DNA of 64,000 nt from Sphingomonas sp. 37zxx (GTDB taxonomy: Bacteria > Pseudomonadota > Alphaproteobacteria > Sphingomonadales > Sphingomonadaceae). The notes beneath the pieces were generated by a model. It was not told where the DNA came from, did not search any database, and was given only the letters and a program-made list of their open reading frames with translations. The DNA is taken from positions 1-64,000 of the forward strand of contig NZ_JROH01000015.1 in NCBI RefSeq assembly GCF_000786205.1, read 5' to 3'. The position numbers and the translations under genes were made by a program. Positions 16,790 through 27,702 of the stretch are shown here, piece after piece (position 1 is the stretch's first letter; the number at the start of each line of letters is the position of its first letter).

Positions 16790-17276
16790 CGCACGGCGTG
16801 AATGCTTAACCGCGTGGACGGTCTTCGTGGATAGCAAAATAGCTGAACCGAGAGGACTGTGGTTTTGGACGGCAATGCTTAAGTGAAGGGTTCGTATATT
16901 TCGATCGAGCCGAAGGTCTGAAGTGATTCCGGAATTGAGGCAAAAGCCACCTCGAAGTCACCCGATCAAGAAACTTTCACGTGCCCAAGCTTAAGACAAT
17001 TCCGATCGCCCTGTACTGGCTCTTCAGCCCAAACGGCCGATCCCAGACCGGGCGCAACAACCTATTTGCGGTCGAAGGCTTGCCTTGCATCATTTTACTT
17101 TTTGGACGCGATCATGCAGCGCTATCGAAACGACATGATGGCGGTATCAACGATGGCTTGCCGCTCCCGACGTGCTGGCTGGCACCGCAACGCCGGGTGC
17201 GAGCGATCCCGGCGGCGAGCGTAACATCGTGTCTAATTCAATGGGGGTAGAGCCATTGCCGCAACGATCGAAGCCA
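16790..17276. other. Regulator-side intergenic region, no gene seen
   Basis: About 490 bases between the operators and the LacI-family start. Short open frames exist (for example 16981-17250 on the plus strand) but none looks like a protein. The promoter of the regulator is presumably here but no clear hexamers stand out. Confidence 0.5.
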
Positions 17277-18305
17277 ATGGCCATAAAGGCCGCCACGGTG
17301 CGCGATGTCGCCCGCCGCGCGGGCGTATCGCACACCACGGTCTCGCGGGTGATAAATGGCGAGGCGATCGTCACCCCCGAAACCCGACAAATGGTGGAGC
17401 GGGCGATCGCGGAACTTAAGTTCGTCCCCAATTTGGCGGCGCGGGCGCTGTCGGGAGCCGAGCAGCTGCGGGTTGGGCTGTTGCATCGCTTCCCCAATCC
17501 CGGCTCGCTCGGCGAGTTTTTGGTGCATTTGCTGCACGAAGCTACCAAAACCCATGCCAGCTTGGTGGTCCACCGCGTGGCCGACGCGGATCAACGCCGC
17601 GCCGCCATCGCCGACCTGGTCGAACGCGGAGTCCGCGCGGTGGTGTTGGCCCCGCCGCTGGCCGATGATTGCGAATTGGTGGACCAGCTGGTTGCCTTGA
17701 ACATCGTCATGGTGGCGACCGGCCTGAACCGCCGAAGCTGCCGGCAGATCGCCTCGGTCGGGATCGATGACCGCACCGCTGCGCGAACGATGACGCAGCA
17801 TCTGCTGTCGCTCGGCCACCGCCGCCTGGGGTTTATCAAGGGCGATCCGCAATACGCATCGGCCGGGTTAAGGCTGTCGGGCTTCCAGGATGCCCTTGCA
17901 TTGGCAGGCTTGCCGGCGGATCCCGCGCACATTGCCGAGGGAAACTACACCTATCAATCCGGTTTGATCGCCGCCGAACAGCTGATCGGCGTGGCGGACC
18001 GGCCAACGGCTATTTTTGCGAGCAATGACGATATGGCAGCCGCGGTCGTTTCGGTCGCACACCGCCACCGGATCGATGTGCCACAGCAATTGTCGGTCTG
18101 CGGATTTGACGATTCGGCGCTGGCAACGACGATCTGGCCGGCCTTGACCACGATCAGGCGCCCGACCCTGGAACTGACCCGCGAGGCATTCCGCATGATC
18201 TCGGCGCAACTGGCACGCGCAGGCACCGCCGACGATAGCGAGCATGTGCTGCTTCACCACCTTCTGGTCCGCCGCCAATCCGATGGCCCGCCTCCGGGCG
18301 TATGA
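17277..18305 (+). CDS. LacI-family transcriptional regulator
   Basis: The 342-residue product starts with a LacI helix-turn-helix (ATVRDVARRAGVSHTTVSRV, then NGE), the hinge FVPNLAARALSG, and a periplasmic-binding-protein-like sensor domain ending CGFDDSALATTIWPALTTI. The ATG at 17277 puts the HTH at the usual position; an ATG at 17241 would add 12 residues. It is divergent from the TonB-dependent receptor, and two LacI-type palindromes sit at that receptor's promoter, so it most likely represses the receptor until a sugar ligand binds. The ligand is unknown. Confidence 0.92.
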   Translation: MAIKAATVRDVARRAGVSHTTVSRVINGEAIVTPETRQMVERAIAELKFVPNLAARALSGAEQLRVGLLHRFPNPGSLGEFLVHLLHEATKTHASLVVHRVADADQRRAAIADLVERGVRAVVLAPPLADDCELVDQLVALNIVMVATGLNRRSCRQIASVGIDDRTAARTMTQHLLSLGHRRLGFIKGDPQYASAGLRLSGFQDALALAGLPADPAHIAEGNYTYQSGLIAAEQLIGVADRPTAIFASNDDMAAAVVSVAHRHRIDVPQQLSVCGFDDSALATTIWPALTTIRRPTLELTREAFRMISAQLARAGTADDSEHVLLHHLLVRRQSDGPPPGV

Positions 18306-18364
18306 CCGAGGCATACGCTGGAGGGGCAGCCAGCATATCTCCCGATCGCGGCGGGCGGCCATGC

Positions 18365-18393
18365 TTGCACTCATCCTTATCCTTCGCTAGATA
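18365..18393 (+). promoter_or_regulatory. Promoter of secE-nusG
   Basis: TTGCAC (18365-18370), 17-base spacer, TAGATA (18388-18393). The same -10 hexamer is used in front of rpoB. A hairpin (CCGGTTTCCTT with AAGGAACCGG, 18427-18450) follows in the leader, without a T-run. Confidence 0.65.
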
Positions 18394-18513
18394 CAGCGCT
18401 CAATCCGACAGTCTGGATGGGCAGCGCCGGTTTCCTTCTTAAGGAACCGGGCAGCGGCTCTTTGCCCGGCGGTCGGCGAACCAACGAACCCATTGTCAAA
18501 GGGCAGCACGCCA

Positions 18514-18711
18514 GTGGCGAAAACGACCCCGATCGAGTTCCTGCGGCAAGTCCGCGCCGAAACCGCCAAGGTGGCCTGGCCGACGCGCAAGGAAACGGTG
18601 ATGACGGCGGTGATGGTGGTCATCATGACCTCGCTGCTCGCGGTCTTCTTCCTGGGTGTCGACAGCTTTTTCGACGCACTGGTGAAGTTCCTGCTTTCCC
18701 TCGCCGACTAA
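18514..18711 (+). CDS. secE: Preprotein translocase subunit SecE
   Basis: The 65-residue product is the short single-membrane-span SecE form. The cytoplasmic amphipathic helix is TPIEFLRQVRAETAKVAWPT and the membrane segment is TAVMVVIMTSLLAVFFLGV. SecE clamps SecY in the inner-membrane translocon. The start is a GTG at 18514 with AAAGGG about nine bases upstream. It is 17 bases upstream of nusG, the usual pairing. Confidence 0.93.
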   Translation: MAKTTPIEFLRQVRAETAKVAWPTRKETVMTAVMVVIMTSLLAVFFLGVDSFFDALVKFLLSLAD

Positions 18712-18728
18712 GAAACGGAAAAACACGC

Positions 18729-19265
18729 ATGGCGCGCTGGTACATCATTCACGCTTATTCGGGCTTTGAGAACAAGGTTCGCGACCAGATTCTGGCCGAC
18801 GCAACCCGGCTGGGGCTCGAGGCGCTGGTCGAGAGCGTCGAGGTGCCGGTCGAGACGATCACCGAAGTGCGCCGCGGCAAGAAGGTCCAGTCCGAACGCA
18901 AATTCTTCCCCGGCTATGTCCTGGCCAAGCTGGCGATGAACGACGACGTTTATCACCTGGTCAAGAACACGCCCAAGGTGACCGGCTTCCTGGGCAGCAT
19001 GGGCAAGCCCCAGCCGATCAGCGAGAGTGAAGCCGCACGCATCCTGAACACCAAGGAAGAAGCCGCCGCAGCGCCCAAGCAGCAGATCAAGGTCGATTAC
19101 GAGATCGGCGACAATGTGAAGGTGCTCGACGGCCCGTTCGCCAGCTTCAACGGCATGGTCGAAGAGCTCGACTTCGACAAGTCGAAGGTCAAGGTGTCGG
19201 TATCGATCTTTGGCCGCGCAACCCCGGTCGAGCTCGATTTCGAGCAGGTCGAACGCAGCAAATAA
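18729..19265 (+). CDS. nusG: Transcription termination/antitermination factor NusG
   Basis: The 178-residue product begins MARWYIIHAYSGFENKVRDQ, with the NGN domain motif RKFFPGYVLAKL and the C-terminal KOW domain IGDNVKVLDGPFASFNGMVEELD. NusG binds RNA polymerase to raise processivity and links it to Rho or to ribosomes (S10). It is normal length. A strong terminator follows at 19307, so rplK is not read from this unit. Confidence 0.97.
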   Translation: MARWYIIHAYSGFENKVRDQILADATRLGLEALVESVEVPVETITEVRRGKKVQSERKFFPGYVLAKLAMNDDVYHLVKNTPKVTGFLGSMGKPQPISESEAARILNTKEEAAAAPKQQIKVDYEIGDNVKVLDGPFASFNGMVEELDFDKSKVKVSVSIFGRATPVELDFEQVERSK

Positions 19266-19306
19266 GGCGGGATCGCACGCGGCGTGCCGCGTCACCACGG
19301 AATTGC

Positions 19307-19337
19307 AAAAACGCGGGACAGGTGCCCGCGTTTTTTT
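19307..19337 (+). terminator. Terminator after nusG
   Basis: Stem AAAACGCGGG with CCCGCGTTTT around a 7-nt loop, running into seven T residues. It separates secE-nusG from everything downstream. The next 235 bases (19338-19574) hold no recognised gene. Confidence 0.9.
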
Positions 19338-19574
19338 GTTTGTGGCCGCTGCACTGCCGGCTGGTGCCCCCACGACCGGGCATCATAACCGCCCGAATGG
19401 ATCACCGCCACATCGGGCAAGATAAATCGACATTATCCTGACCTGTATCAACAATATCCCTGATGACGGGGCTTAAGATGCACAGGTCACCCCGGGAAGG
19501 GCGATAATGCGCTTGGCACCACGTAAAAGCTATCGTCAGCCGCATGACACTTCTGCAAACCTCAGGGGACGATC

Positions 19575-19760
19575 ATGAAACAGCGTAAACATCATGACTA
19601 TTATGTATCTCGCGCAAAAGCAGCGCGCGCGCTAGCGCTCAAGGCGGATTGTCCTGAAATTGCCAAGATTCACTACGTGATGGCGGCGCAATATGATCTG
19701 ACTGCTATGCAGATACCGCCGCCAATCAGCGAAAACGACGGGCGCGATTACGCCGTATGA
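19575..19760 (+). CDS. Small hypothetical protein
   Basis: A 61-residue protein, MKQRKHHDYYVSRAKAARAL onward, mostly helical, ending NDGRDYAV. AGGGGA lies six bases before the ATG. Proteins with this kind of pattern (YYxxRAxxAxxLAxxAxxPxxAxxHxxMAxxY) are frequent in sphingomonads; the function is unknown. The 3' end overlaps the end of the convergent Crp/Fnr gene by 13 bases. Confidence 0.65.
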   Translation: MKQRKHHDYYVSRAKAARALALKADCPEIAKIHYVMAAQYDLTAMQIPPPISENDGRDYAV

Positions 19761-20470
19761 CGTAATCGCCGATGGAGATAATTTTCATCGAAGCCGGCGA
19801 TGTGGACCAGCTTGATCGGATCGATAATGTCGACGCTGCCACGATGCAACGCCATCGCCCCGGTCAGCCGCAGTTCCTGCAACACCCGGTTGATATGGAC
19901 TGCGGTCATGCCGAGCGCATCGGCCAGCACCAATTGCGACATCGGAAAGGCGAATTCGCCATCGCCCGCCAAGCCGATATTGCGCGCGCGCAGATATAAT
20001 TCGCACATCAGATGCGCCACGCGCTCGATGCTGCTGCGCCGCCCCATGCTAACGATCCAGGCGCGCATCACGCCTTCGTCGATCAACTGCGCAGTATACA
20101 TTGCACGGGCGATCGCCGGGTGATCGTTCATCAAGGTCAGCATCTCGGTTCGCGAAATGATCGCCACCTTGGCAATCGTCAGCGCCTGGATGCCATGATC
20201 CATTTCGGGCAACAGATTGACGTGCAAGTCACAGGCATCACCAGGCATCAGGAAAGCCATGATCTGGCGCGTCCCGCTGGGCAGGATTTTGTATCGACAG
20301 ACCCAGCCTTCGAGAACGACAAAGACCGGGCCAGGCTCATCGCCCTCGCGGATCAAGTCCTGGCGCTGGGCATATTTGCGCGTCCGCGCGGTTGCGGCCT
20401 CTAATACCGCAACATCGCGGGGCGAAAGATCGGATAGTTCGCTCAGCTTGTTCACGAACCGGTTGATCAT
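19748..20470 (-). CDS. Crp/Fnr-family transcriptional regulator
   Basis: The 240-residue product has an N-terminal cyclic-nucleotide-binding-like domain (QDLIREGDEPGPVFVVLEG, then MAFLMPGDACDL) and a C-terminal winged helix with the recognition helix MSQLVLADALGMTAVHINRV. It lacks the N-terminal cysteine cluster of Fnr, so it is not an iron-sulfur oxygen sensor of that type. Many such proteins in sphingomonads answer to unknown signals. Target genes are not evident, though AT-rich TTGAT-type repeats occur just upstream of its start. Confidence 0.88.
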   Translation of the reverse strand: MINRFVNKLSELSDLSPRDVAVLEAATARTRKYAQRQDLIREGDEPGPVFVVLEGWVCRYKILPSGTRQIMAFLMPGDACDLHVNLLPEMDHGIQALTIAKVAIISRTEMLTLMNDHPAIARAMYTAQLIDEGVMRAWIVSMGRRSSIERVAHLMCELYLRARNIGLAGDGEFAFPMSQLVLADALGMTAVHINRVLQELRLTGAMALHRGSVDIIDPIKLVHIAGFDENYLHRRLRHTA

Positions 20471-20639
20471 GAGTGCTACCTACACGCTAAGCCATGGAAA
20501 CTATATTGCCTAATATCATTGATTGTTGTTGATATAGATTGATGATGAAGGTTCAGAAAGGGGTATTGAGCCCCTGATCGAAACCGACCGACACTACGCT
20601 GGCCCGCGCTGGTATCGGCTTCAACCATAAGGTGCAGCA

Positions 20640-20966
20640 ATGCCCGACCATGACATGGGCCGTGAACCACAAGACGTTCCCTCCGACCTGCCCCCTGAAA
20701 TGCCCCCTGAAATGCCAGACGCGCATGGCCATGCTGCGCTGATCCTGGTGGAAAGCCTGATCCACGGGCTGATCGAACAATCGATCCTTACGCCACGTGA
20801 CAGCATGAAGATCATCGACCTGGCGATCGACGTCCAGGCCGAGTTCGCCATGGCTGCCGATGACGCCAGCAAAACCATGTGGCATTCGCATGCGCTATTA
20901 TCTTCGATGGCAGCATCGCTAGAACATGATATTGATCAAGCACAAGACGATGGAACCAAGTCGTAG
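20640..20966 (+). CDS. Small hypothetical protein
   Basis: A 108-residue acidic protein with a Pro/Met-rich start containing a tandem PPEM repeat (residues ~18-25) and a helical middle, LILVESLIHGLIEQSILT, PRDSMKIIDLAIDVQAEFA. AAGGTG lies six bases before the ATG. No signal peptide. I do not recognise a named family; similar short helical proteins of unknown role occur in this group. It is transcribed divergently from the Crp/Fnr gene, which could regulate it. Confidence 0.65.
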   Translation: MPDHDMGREPQDVPSDLPPEMPPEMPDAHGHAALILVESLIHGLIEQSILTPRDSMKIIDLAIDVQAEFAMAADDASKTMWHSHALLSSMAASLEHDIDQAQDDGTKS

Positions 20967-21084
20967 CCGCTTCGCAAGGGATATATCCCATAGCTATTCT
21001 ATCGCTTTGCCCGGCCTGGTCGCTGCCGAGCTGTAGGAGGACAAAATAACGTCGAATTAACGACGGTCAGCTGGGAGAAAGGTG

Positions 21085-21651
21085 ATGCTGGAATTTCGGC
21101 TGGAACCCGAATTGCGCCTGTTAACGGTGACGCGCAATGGTGTTTGGTCGGTCGATGAGGCACTATCCTATGAGGAGGCGCTTCGGCTGGAACTGGCGGC
21201 GCTGCGGTTATTTGAAGGCCCCACCGCGTGTATCATCGATGTTCGGCTCGACGAGCATCAACCGCTCAACTGCGAAGGGTTGCGGCTGATGATCGGCCGG
21301 CTCGGCAAATTGGCGGCCGATCGGTTCGCCACGGTGACGTCGGCGGACCTCACCAATGCGCAGATCGAGCAACTTACCAGGGCCAGGACGCGCGTTTTCA
21401 CGTCGATGGTCCTGGCCAGGGACTGGGCCGCGAGAAAGTCGCCGACCCGTCCGGGGCTGGCGGCGGCAACCCACGAGCCGAGCCATGCCTGGGGGGACGG
21501 GTTGCTGGTCCAGGTGCGCGGGCCGGGCGACATCGATTTCCAGCTGACCCCCGCCGCCGCACTGGAAACCGCCAAGCGAATCAGCGACGCGGCGATCGAC
21601 GTGTTGCTGCGGGTCGCGGCACAGCCATGCGACCAGACGACGCGACATTGA
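21085..21651 (+). CDS. Hypothetical protein, STAS/SpoIIAA-like fold suspected
   Basis: The 188-residue product begins MLEFRLEPELRLLTVTRNGVWSVDEALSY, a pattern (beta strand, then conserved G-W-V/xEA, then a central CIIDVRLDEH) reminiscent of SpoIIAA/STAS-like small domains found widely as hypothetical proteins. After ~125 the sequence is less structured. GGGAGAAAGG precedes the start. The function is unknown. It is convergent with katG and shares the terminator region with it. Confidence 0.6.
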   Translation: MLEFRLEPELRLLTVTRNGVWSVDEALSYEEALRLELAALRLFEGPTACIIDVRLDEHQPLNCEGLRLMIGRLGKLAADRFATVTSADLTNAQIEQLTRARTRVFTSMVLARDWAARKSPTRPGLAAATHEPSHAWGDGLLVQVRGPGDIDFQLTPAAALETAKRISDAAIDVLLRVAAQPCDQTTRH

Positions 21652-21718
21652 TCGCGGCGGTGGCGCGGTCCTTCGTCCTTTCCACGAAGAGACGACCAAT
21701 GGATCAGCGTCGCAGGCA

Positions 21719-21755
21719 CAAAAAAGCCGGCAGCGCGCCATTGCCCGCTCCCGGC
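21719..21755 (-). terminator. Terminator of katG
   Basis: On the minus strand GCCGGGAGCG and CGCTGCCGGC pair over 10 positions with one mismatch, followed by six T residues. It is about 45 bases after the katG stop. Confidence 0.75.
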
Positions 21756-21767
21756 CTGTCAGAACCT

Positions 21768-21796
21768 GGCCCCCGAACGCGCCGGGGGCCGGTTTT
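21768..21796 (+). terminator. Terminator of the STAS-like gene
   Basis: Stem GGCCCCC (21768-21774) with GGGGGCC (21784-21790), then GGTTTT. Confidence 0.55.
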
Positions 21797-21799
21797 GGA

Positions 21800-24121
<2,322 letters not shown>

Positions 24122-24167
24122 TCAATCGCCCGTCGACCGGCGCTGCTACCGTGCCGGGCCGCCCACG

Positions 24168-24196
24168 TTGCATCCTACACCAGTTTGCGCTAAGCG
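24168..24196 (+). promoter_or_regulatory. Possible promoter of rplK-rplA
   Basis: TTGCAT (24168-24173), 17-base spacer, TAAGCG (24191-24196). The -10 is weak, but the position fits a leader of about 100 bases containing the L1-type element. Confidence 0.4.
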
Positions 24197-24226
24197 CGCT
24201 AGCTTCCAACGCTAGCGATGGATGTT

Positions 24227-24260
24227 GCGGGAGGCGGCCACAAGCCGCCGGACGAACCGC
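24227..24260 (+). promoter_or_regulatory. Putative ribosomal protein L1 mRNA-binding leader
   Basis: The structure is outer stem GCGG (24227-24230) with CCGC (24257-24260), an asymmetric internal loop (GA on one side, GGACGAA on the other), and inner stem GGCGGC (24233-24238) with GCCGCC (24244-24249). Two short helices around an asymmetric loop, placed just before rplK-rplA, is the known form of the L1 autoregulatory site, which imitates the L1-binding stalk of 23S rRNA. Confidence 0.6.
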
Positions 24261-24307
24261 TAAACTTGCACCGGCGCGCAGGGCGCACCGGCAACAGAGT
24301 GAGTATC

Positions 24308-24739
24308 ATGGCAAAGAAGATTACCGGCTATATCAAGCTGCAGGTTCCTGCGGGCAAGGCGAACCCATCGCCGCCGATCGGCCCCGCATTGGGCCAGCGC
24401 GGCGTGAACATCATGGAATTCTGCAAGGCGTTCAACGCATCGACCGGCGACCAGGAGGTCGGCACCCCGCTGCCCACCGTAATCACCGTCTATGCCGATC
24501 GCTCGTTCAGCTTCGAGACCAAGACCCCGCCCGCCACCTATCTGATTAAGAAGGCCGCCGGCCTGAAATCGGGTTCGAAGGAGCCGGGCAAGGTTTCGGC
24601 CGGATCGATCAAACGCTCGCAGCTTTCGGAAATCGCGATCGCGAAGATGAAGGATCTGAACGCCAACGACATCGACGCCGCAACGAAGATCATCGAAGGC
24701 TCCGCTCGCGCGATGGGCCTCCAGGTAGTGGAGGGCTGA
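24308..24739 (+). CDS. rplK: 50S ribosomal protein L11
   Basis: The 143-residue product starts [20 protein letters not shown], with [17 protein letters not shown] and the C-terminal rRNA-binding [16 protein letters not shown]11 forms part of the GTPase-associated centre of the large subunit. Normal length. It is followed four bases later by rplA, forming a two-gene unit with an L1-type leader. Confidence 0.98.
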   Translation: MAKKITGYIKLQVPAGKANPSPPIGPALGQRGVNIMEFCKAFNASTGDQEVGTPLPTVITVYADRSFSFETKTPPATYLIKKAAGLKSGSKEPGKVSAGSIKRSQLSEIAIAKMKDLNANDIDAATKIIEGSARAMGLQVVEG

Positions 24740-24743
24740 TCCG

Positions 24744-25433
24744 ATGGCCAATCTGAGCAAGAAGCAGAAGGCAGTCTCGATCGACCGCGAGAAGCTGCAC
24801 CCGATCGACGAAGCGATCGCGCTGGCTCGCGCCAACGCCACGTCGAAGTTCGACGAGACGATCGAAGTCGCGCTGAACCTGGGCGTTGATCCGCGTCACG
24901 CAGACCAGATGGTCCGCGGCGTGGTGACCCTGCCCAAGGGCACCGGCAAGACCGTTCGCGTCGGCGTGTTCGCCAAGGGCGCAAAGGCCGACGAAGCACG
25001 CGAAGCAGGTGCCGATGTCGTTGGTGCCGAAGACCTGATGGAGATCATCCAGGGCGGCAAGATCGATTTCGACCGCTGCATCGCCACGCCCGACATGATG
25101 GGCGTCGTGGGTCGCCTGGGCAAGATTCTGGGGCCAAAGGGCATGATGCCCAACCCCAAGCTTGGCACCGTGACGATGAACGTCGCCGAAGCGGTGAAGG
25201 CAGCCAAGGGCGGCCAGGTCGAATATCGCGTCGAAAAGGCCGGTATCATCCATTCGGGCATCGGCAAGGCGTCGTTCCCGGCAGAAGACCTGCGCGCGAA
25301 CTTCGACGCGCTGGTCGATGCGGTGATCAAGGCAAAGCCGACCGGTGCCAAGGGCAAGTATGTCCGCAAGATCGCGGTCAGCTCGTCGATGGGTCCGGGG
25401 ATCAAGGTGGACGTCGCCGAAGTCGGCGCGTGA
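24744..25433 (+). CDS. rplA: 50S ribosomal protein L1
   Basis: The 229-residue product includes the L1 signature [19 protein letters not shown] and the terminal [16 protein letters not shown]1 forms the mobile stalk near the E site and represses its own operon by binding the leader mRNA. It is the last gene of its unit; a strong terminator follows, unlike in most bacteria where rplJ comes next. Confidence 0.98.
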   Translation: MANLSKKQKAVSIDREKLHPIDEAIALARANATSKFDETIEVALNLGVDPRHADQMVRGVVTLPKGTGKTVRVGVFAKGAKADEAREAGADVVGAEDLMEIIQGGKIDFDRCIATPDMMGVVGRLGKILGPKGMMPNPKLGTVTMNVAEAVKAAKGGQVEYRVEKAGIIHSGIGKASFPAEDLRANFDALVDAVIKAKPTGAKGKYVRKIAVSSSMGPGIKVDVAEVGA

Positions 25434-25455
25434 TCCTACGATAACCAATACAAAC

Positions 25456-25496
25456 AAGAAGGGCCGGGAGAGCGATCTCCCGGCCCTTCTTATTTT
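25456..25496. terminator. Strong terminator after rplA
   Basis: A 15 bp stem AAGAAGGGCCGGGAG with CTCCCGGCCCTTCTT, 6-nt loop, then ATTTT. The A-rich left flank would let it act on the convergent L,D-transpeptidase gene as well. Confidence 0.9.
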
Positions 25497-25525
25497 GGAT
25501 GAAGTGGTGGCTACCCACTTTTTCC

Positions 25526-25596
25526 GTCATTCCCGCGAAGGCGGGAAACCATAACCACTGCGCTGGCATATGGCTTCCCGCCTTCGCGGGAATGAC
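25526..25596. repeat. 71-bp palindromic intergenic repeat, copy 1
   Basis: The arms GTCATTCCCGCGAAGGCGGGAA and TTCCCGCCTTCGCGGGAATGAC are inverted copies around a 27-base centre. Each arm is itself a hairpin. A second copy of the same length is at 29838-29908. It resembles REP-pair (REPIN-like) elements. Confidence 0.9.
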
Positions 25597-25607
25597 AAGC
25601 CGTGACG

Positions 25608-26273
25608 TCAGTCGTTCGGCGTCAGGATCGCATAAGGTGCGCCGCGAGTGTCGTCCGGCTCGGCAGGCGCAGGTTCGACCGACACCTCGGTCAGCGCGTC
25701 GACCGCATGCGGGTCGGGCGCGTTGATTTCGGCACCGTACAGCTCGGGCATCCAATTATGCGTGACGGTGACGATGTCGCCCATCTTGGTCGTGTCAAAC
25801 AACAGTGCGGCAAATTCATCGGGCACGCCGATACAGCCATGCGTGGCCGCGTTCGCCTCGACCTCGCTGCCGTGGATCGCCACCCCGCCCCAAGTGAGCC
25901 GCTGCATATACGGCATCGGCGCGTTGTAGAGATTCGAGATGTGGTGCCGGTTCTTTTGCAGGATCGGGAAGGTGCCGGTGGGGGTCGGTTTGTGATCGGC
26001 CCCATAAAGGATGAAGGCGCGGCCAATCTCTACCCCGCCGCGATAGACGTACAATTTTTGCGCGGTCAGATCGATGACGATCCGGGTGGCACCGGGGGCG
26101 ACGCCCTTGTCATCCCAGGCGAATTCGCCAGGCATGAGCGGTGATTCAAGTTCCAACACGCTCCGCACCTCGGGCGTGCGCGCCGATGCGATCTGTGGCG
26201 CGAGCGACGCCACCAGGACAAGCGCCGCCAGTCGAAGCGACCGGGTGTTCCGCCAGAAATTGCCATTGCCCAT
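25608..26273 (-). CDS. L,D-transpeptidase (YkuD family), short form
   Basis: The 221-residue product has an N-terminal signal segment (RLAALVLVASLAPQIASA). A YkuD catalytic domain follows, with TAQKLYVYRGG, TPTGTFPIL and the active-site block IHGSEVEANAATHGCIGVP, containing the catalytic His and Cys. Such enzymes cross-link peptidoglycan 3-3 bonds or attach lipoproteins in the periplasm. It lies between rplA and rplJ on the opposite strand. The ATG at 26273 is chosen because it gives the signal peptide; upstream codons look non-coding. Confidence 0.9.
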   Translation of the reverse strand: MGNGNFWRNTRSLRLAALVLVASLAPQIASARTPEVRSVLELESPLMPGEFAWDDKGVAPGATRIVIDLTAQKLYVYRGGVEIGRAFILYGADHKPTPTGTFPILQKNRHHISNLYNAPMPYMQRLTWGGVAIHGSEVEANAATHGCIGVPDEFAALLFDTTKMGDIVTVTHNWMPELYGAEINAPDPHAVDALTEVSVEPAPAEPDDTRGAPYAILTPND

Positions 26274-26425
26274 GCGCGCGAATATCCGTGTAGTGCCGTT
26301 GTGGTTTATTCTATCGGCGCGCGGTTTTTGTTTTGCCAGTGGCTGTTTTGGCGTGTGCCGTTGCTGGACGAATCGGCATCGGTGCAAGGCGGACTGGTTA
26401 ACGCACACCGCCGCCTGCTTCATCG

Positions 26426-26453
26426 TTGACTTTCCCCCGGCTAGCGCTATGTG
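26426..26453 (+). promoter_or_regulatory. Possible promoter of rplJ-rplL
   Basis: TTGACT (26426-26431), 16-base spacer, TATGTG (26448-26453). It would give a leader of about 250 bases before rplJ, the length expected for an L10 leader. Confidence 0.45.
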
Positions 26454-26710
26454 CCGCGTCTTGCCGACAAGGATTCGTCCGCGTCGGCATCCGTCCGAGA
26501 CAGCAGGTGGCCAGGGATTTGCCCGGCCTTAATGTCCTGCCAAGACGGGGAATGCATTTTCGCCGAATACTTCCGCCAGGAAGGTTCGGGTCACGCGCGG
26601 GGCCACCCGCCGCTTGACGATCATGCCCCTCGGACGAGGGAGCCGGGCAGTCGCCCGACTTCCGACGTAACCGGGCCTTCGCAGTGAAGGCCTTTTTTGA
26701 GGAGACCGGC
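26454..26710 (+). ncRNA. Putative L10 leader with attenuator terminator
   Basis: The untranslated region before rplJ ends in a perfect terminator hairpin, GGCCTTC (26674-26680) with GAAGGCC (26686-26692) and six T residues (26693-26698). The ribosome binding site GAGGAG follows at once. A terminator this close to rplJ can only be useful if it is conditional. L10(L12)4 complex binding to such leaders is established as autoregulation in other bacteria; that it happens here is inferred. Upstream (26274-26425) nothing else is seen. Confidence 0.6.
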
Positions 26711-27226
26711 ATGGATCGTTCGCAAAAGACCGACGCCGTCGCCGCGCTGAACAGCACCTTCAACGAAGTTGCCGTGGTGGTCGTCACCCGCAACCTCGGG
26801 ATGACCGTCGCCCAGTCGACGCTACTCCGCACGAAGATGCGCGAAGCCGGTGCCAGCTACAAGGTCAGCAAGAACAGCCTTGCTCGCATCGCCCTGGTGG
26901 GCACCGAGTATGAAGGTCTGTCGGACCTGCTGACCGGCCCCGTAGCCCTTGCTACCTCGACCGACCCCGTGGCTGCGGCCAAGGTGGTCGCCGAGTTCGC
27001 CAAGACGAACGACAAGATCGAAATCGTCGGCGGCGCAATGGGCAGCCAGATGCTCGACGTCGATGGCGTGAAGGCGCTGGCGACGCTGCCGTCACTGGAC
27101 GAACTTCGTGGCAAGCTTGTGGGGCTCATCGTGGCACCTGCAACCAAGATCGCGACGATCGCTCAGGCACCGGCCGCACAGATCGCGCGCGTGCTTTCGG
27201 CATATGCGGAGAAGGAAGCCGCCTGA
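26711..27226 (+). CDS. rplJ: 50S ribosomal protein L10
   Basis: The 171-residue product begins [20 protein letters not shown], with [31 protein letters not shown] and a C-terminal helix ending SAYAEKEAA that binds L7/L12 dimers. It forms the stalk base of the large subunit. GAGGAG lies seven bases before the ATG. It is co-transcribed with rplL. Confidence 0.97.
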   Translation: MDRSQKTDAVAALNSTFNEVAVVVVTRNLGMTVAQSTLLRTKMREAGASYKVSKNSLARIALVGTEYEGLSDLLTGPVALATSTDPVAAAKVVAEFAKTNDKIEIVGGAMGSQMLDVDGVKALATLPSLDELRGKLVGLIVAPATKIATIAQAPAAQIARVLSAYAEKEAA

Positions 27227-27286
27227 AACGGCGCTTCCCCAAGGCTTATTTACTGACCCAAACCTTTTGAATATTGGAGTATTACC

Positions 27287-27661
27287 ATGGCTGACCTGAA
27301 CAAGCTCGTCGACGACCTGAGCGCCCTGACCGTCCTGGAAGCCGCTGAGCTTTCGAAGATGCTCGAAGAGAAGTGGGGCGTTTCGGCTGCTGCCGCAGTT
27401 GCAGCACCTGCCGCTGGCGGCGGCGCTGCTGCCCCTGTTGCTGAAGAGCAGACCGAATTCGACGTGATTCTCACCGGCGACGGTGGCAAGAAGATCAACG
27501 TGATTAAGGAAGTCCGCGCGATCACCGCACTCGGCCTGACCGAAGCAAAGGCGCTGGTCGAGTCGGCTCCCAAGGCCGTCAAGGAAGGCGTGTCGAAGGA
27601 CGAAGCCGCCAAGATCAAGGCCCAGCTGGAAGCAGCCGGCGCGACCGTCGAAGTTAAGTAA
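27287..27661 (+). CDS. rplL: 50S ribosomal protein L7/L12
   Basis: The 124-residue product has the N-terminal dimerisation domain ([20 protein letters not shown]), an Ala/Gly hinge, and the C-terminal factor-binding domain ([36 protein letters not shown]). It recruits translation GTPases. GGAG is located nine bases upstream of the ATG. A terminator follows, so rpoBC is separate. Confidence 0.98.
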   Translation: MADLNKLVDDLSALTVLEAAELSKMLEEKWGVSAAAAVAAPAAGGGAAAPVAEEQTEFDVILTGDGGKKINVIKEVRAITALGLTEAKALVESAPKAVKEGVSKDEAAKIKAQLEAAGATVEVK

Positions 27662-27702
27662 TCAACTCTGCCACCCGGCAACGGGCGGCAGTGCGATCGA
27701 AG

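Noticed and set aside
16981..17250. Short plus-strand open frame between the operators and the LacI regulator
   Set aside because: No ribosome binding site and it overlaps the regulator start out of frame; sequence does not look like a protein family.
18427..18450. Hairpin before secE as a terminator of the LacI regulator
   Set aside because: It lies downstream of the secE promoter and lacks a T-run.
20515..20542. FNR/FixK-like box TTGATATAGATTGA upstream of the Crp/Fnr gene
   Set aside because: The right half matches the ATCAA consensus at only 3 of 5 positions, so it is mentioned only as context.
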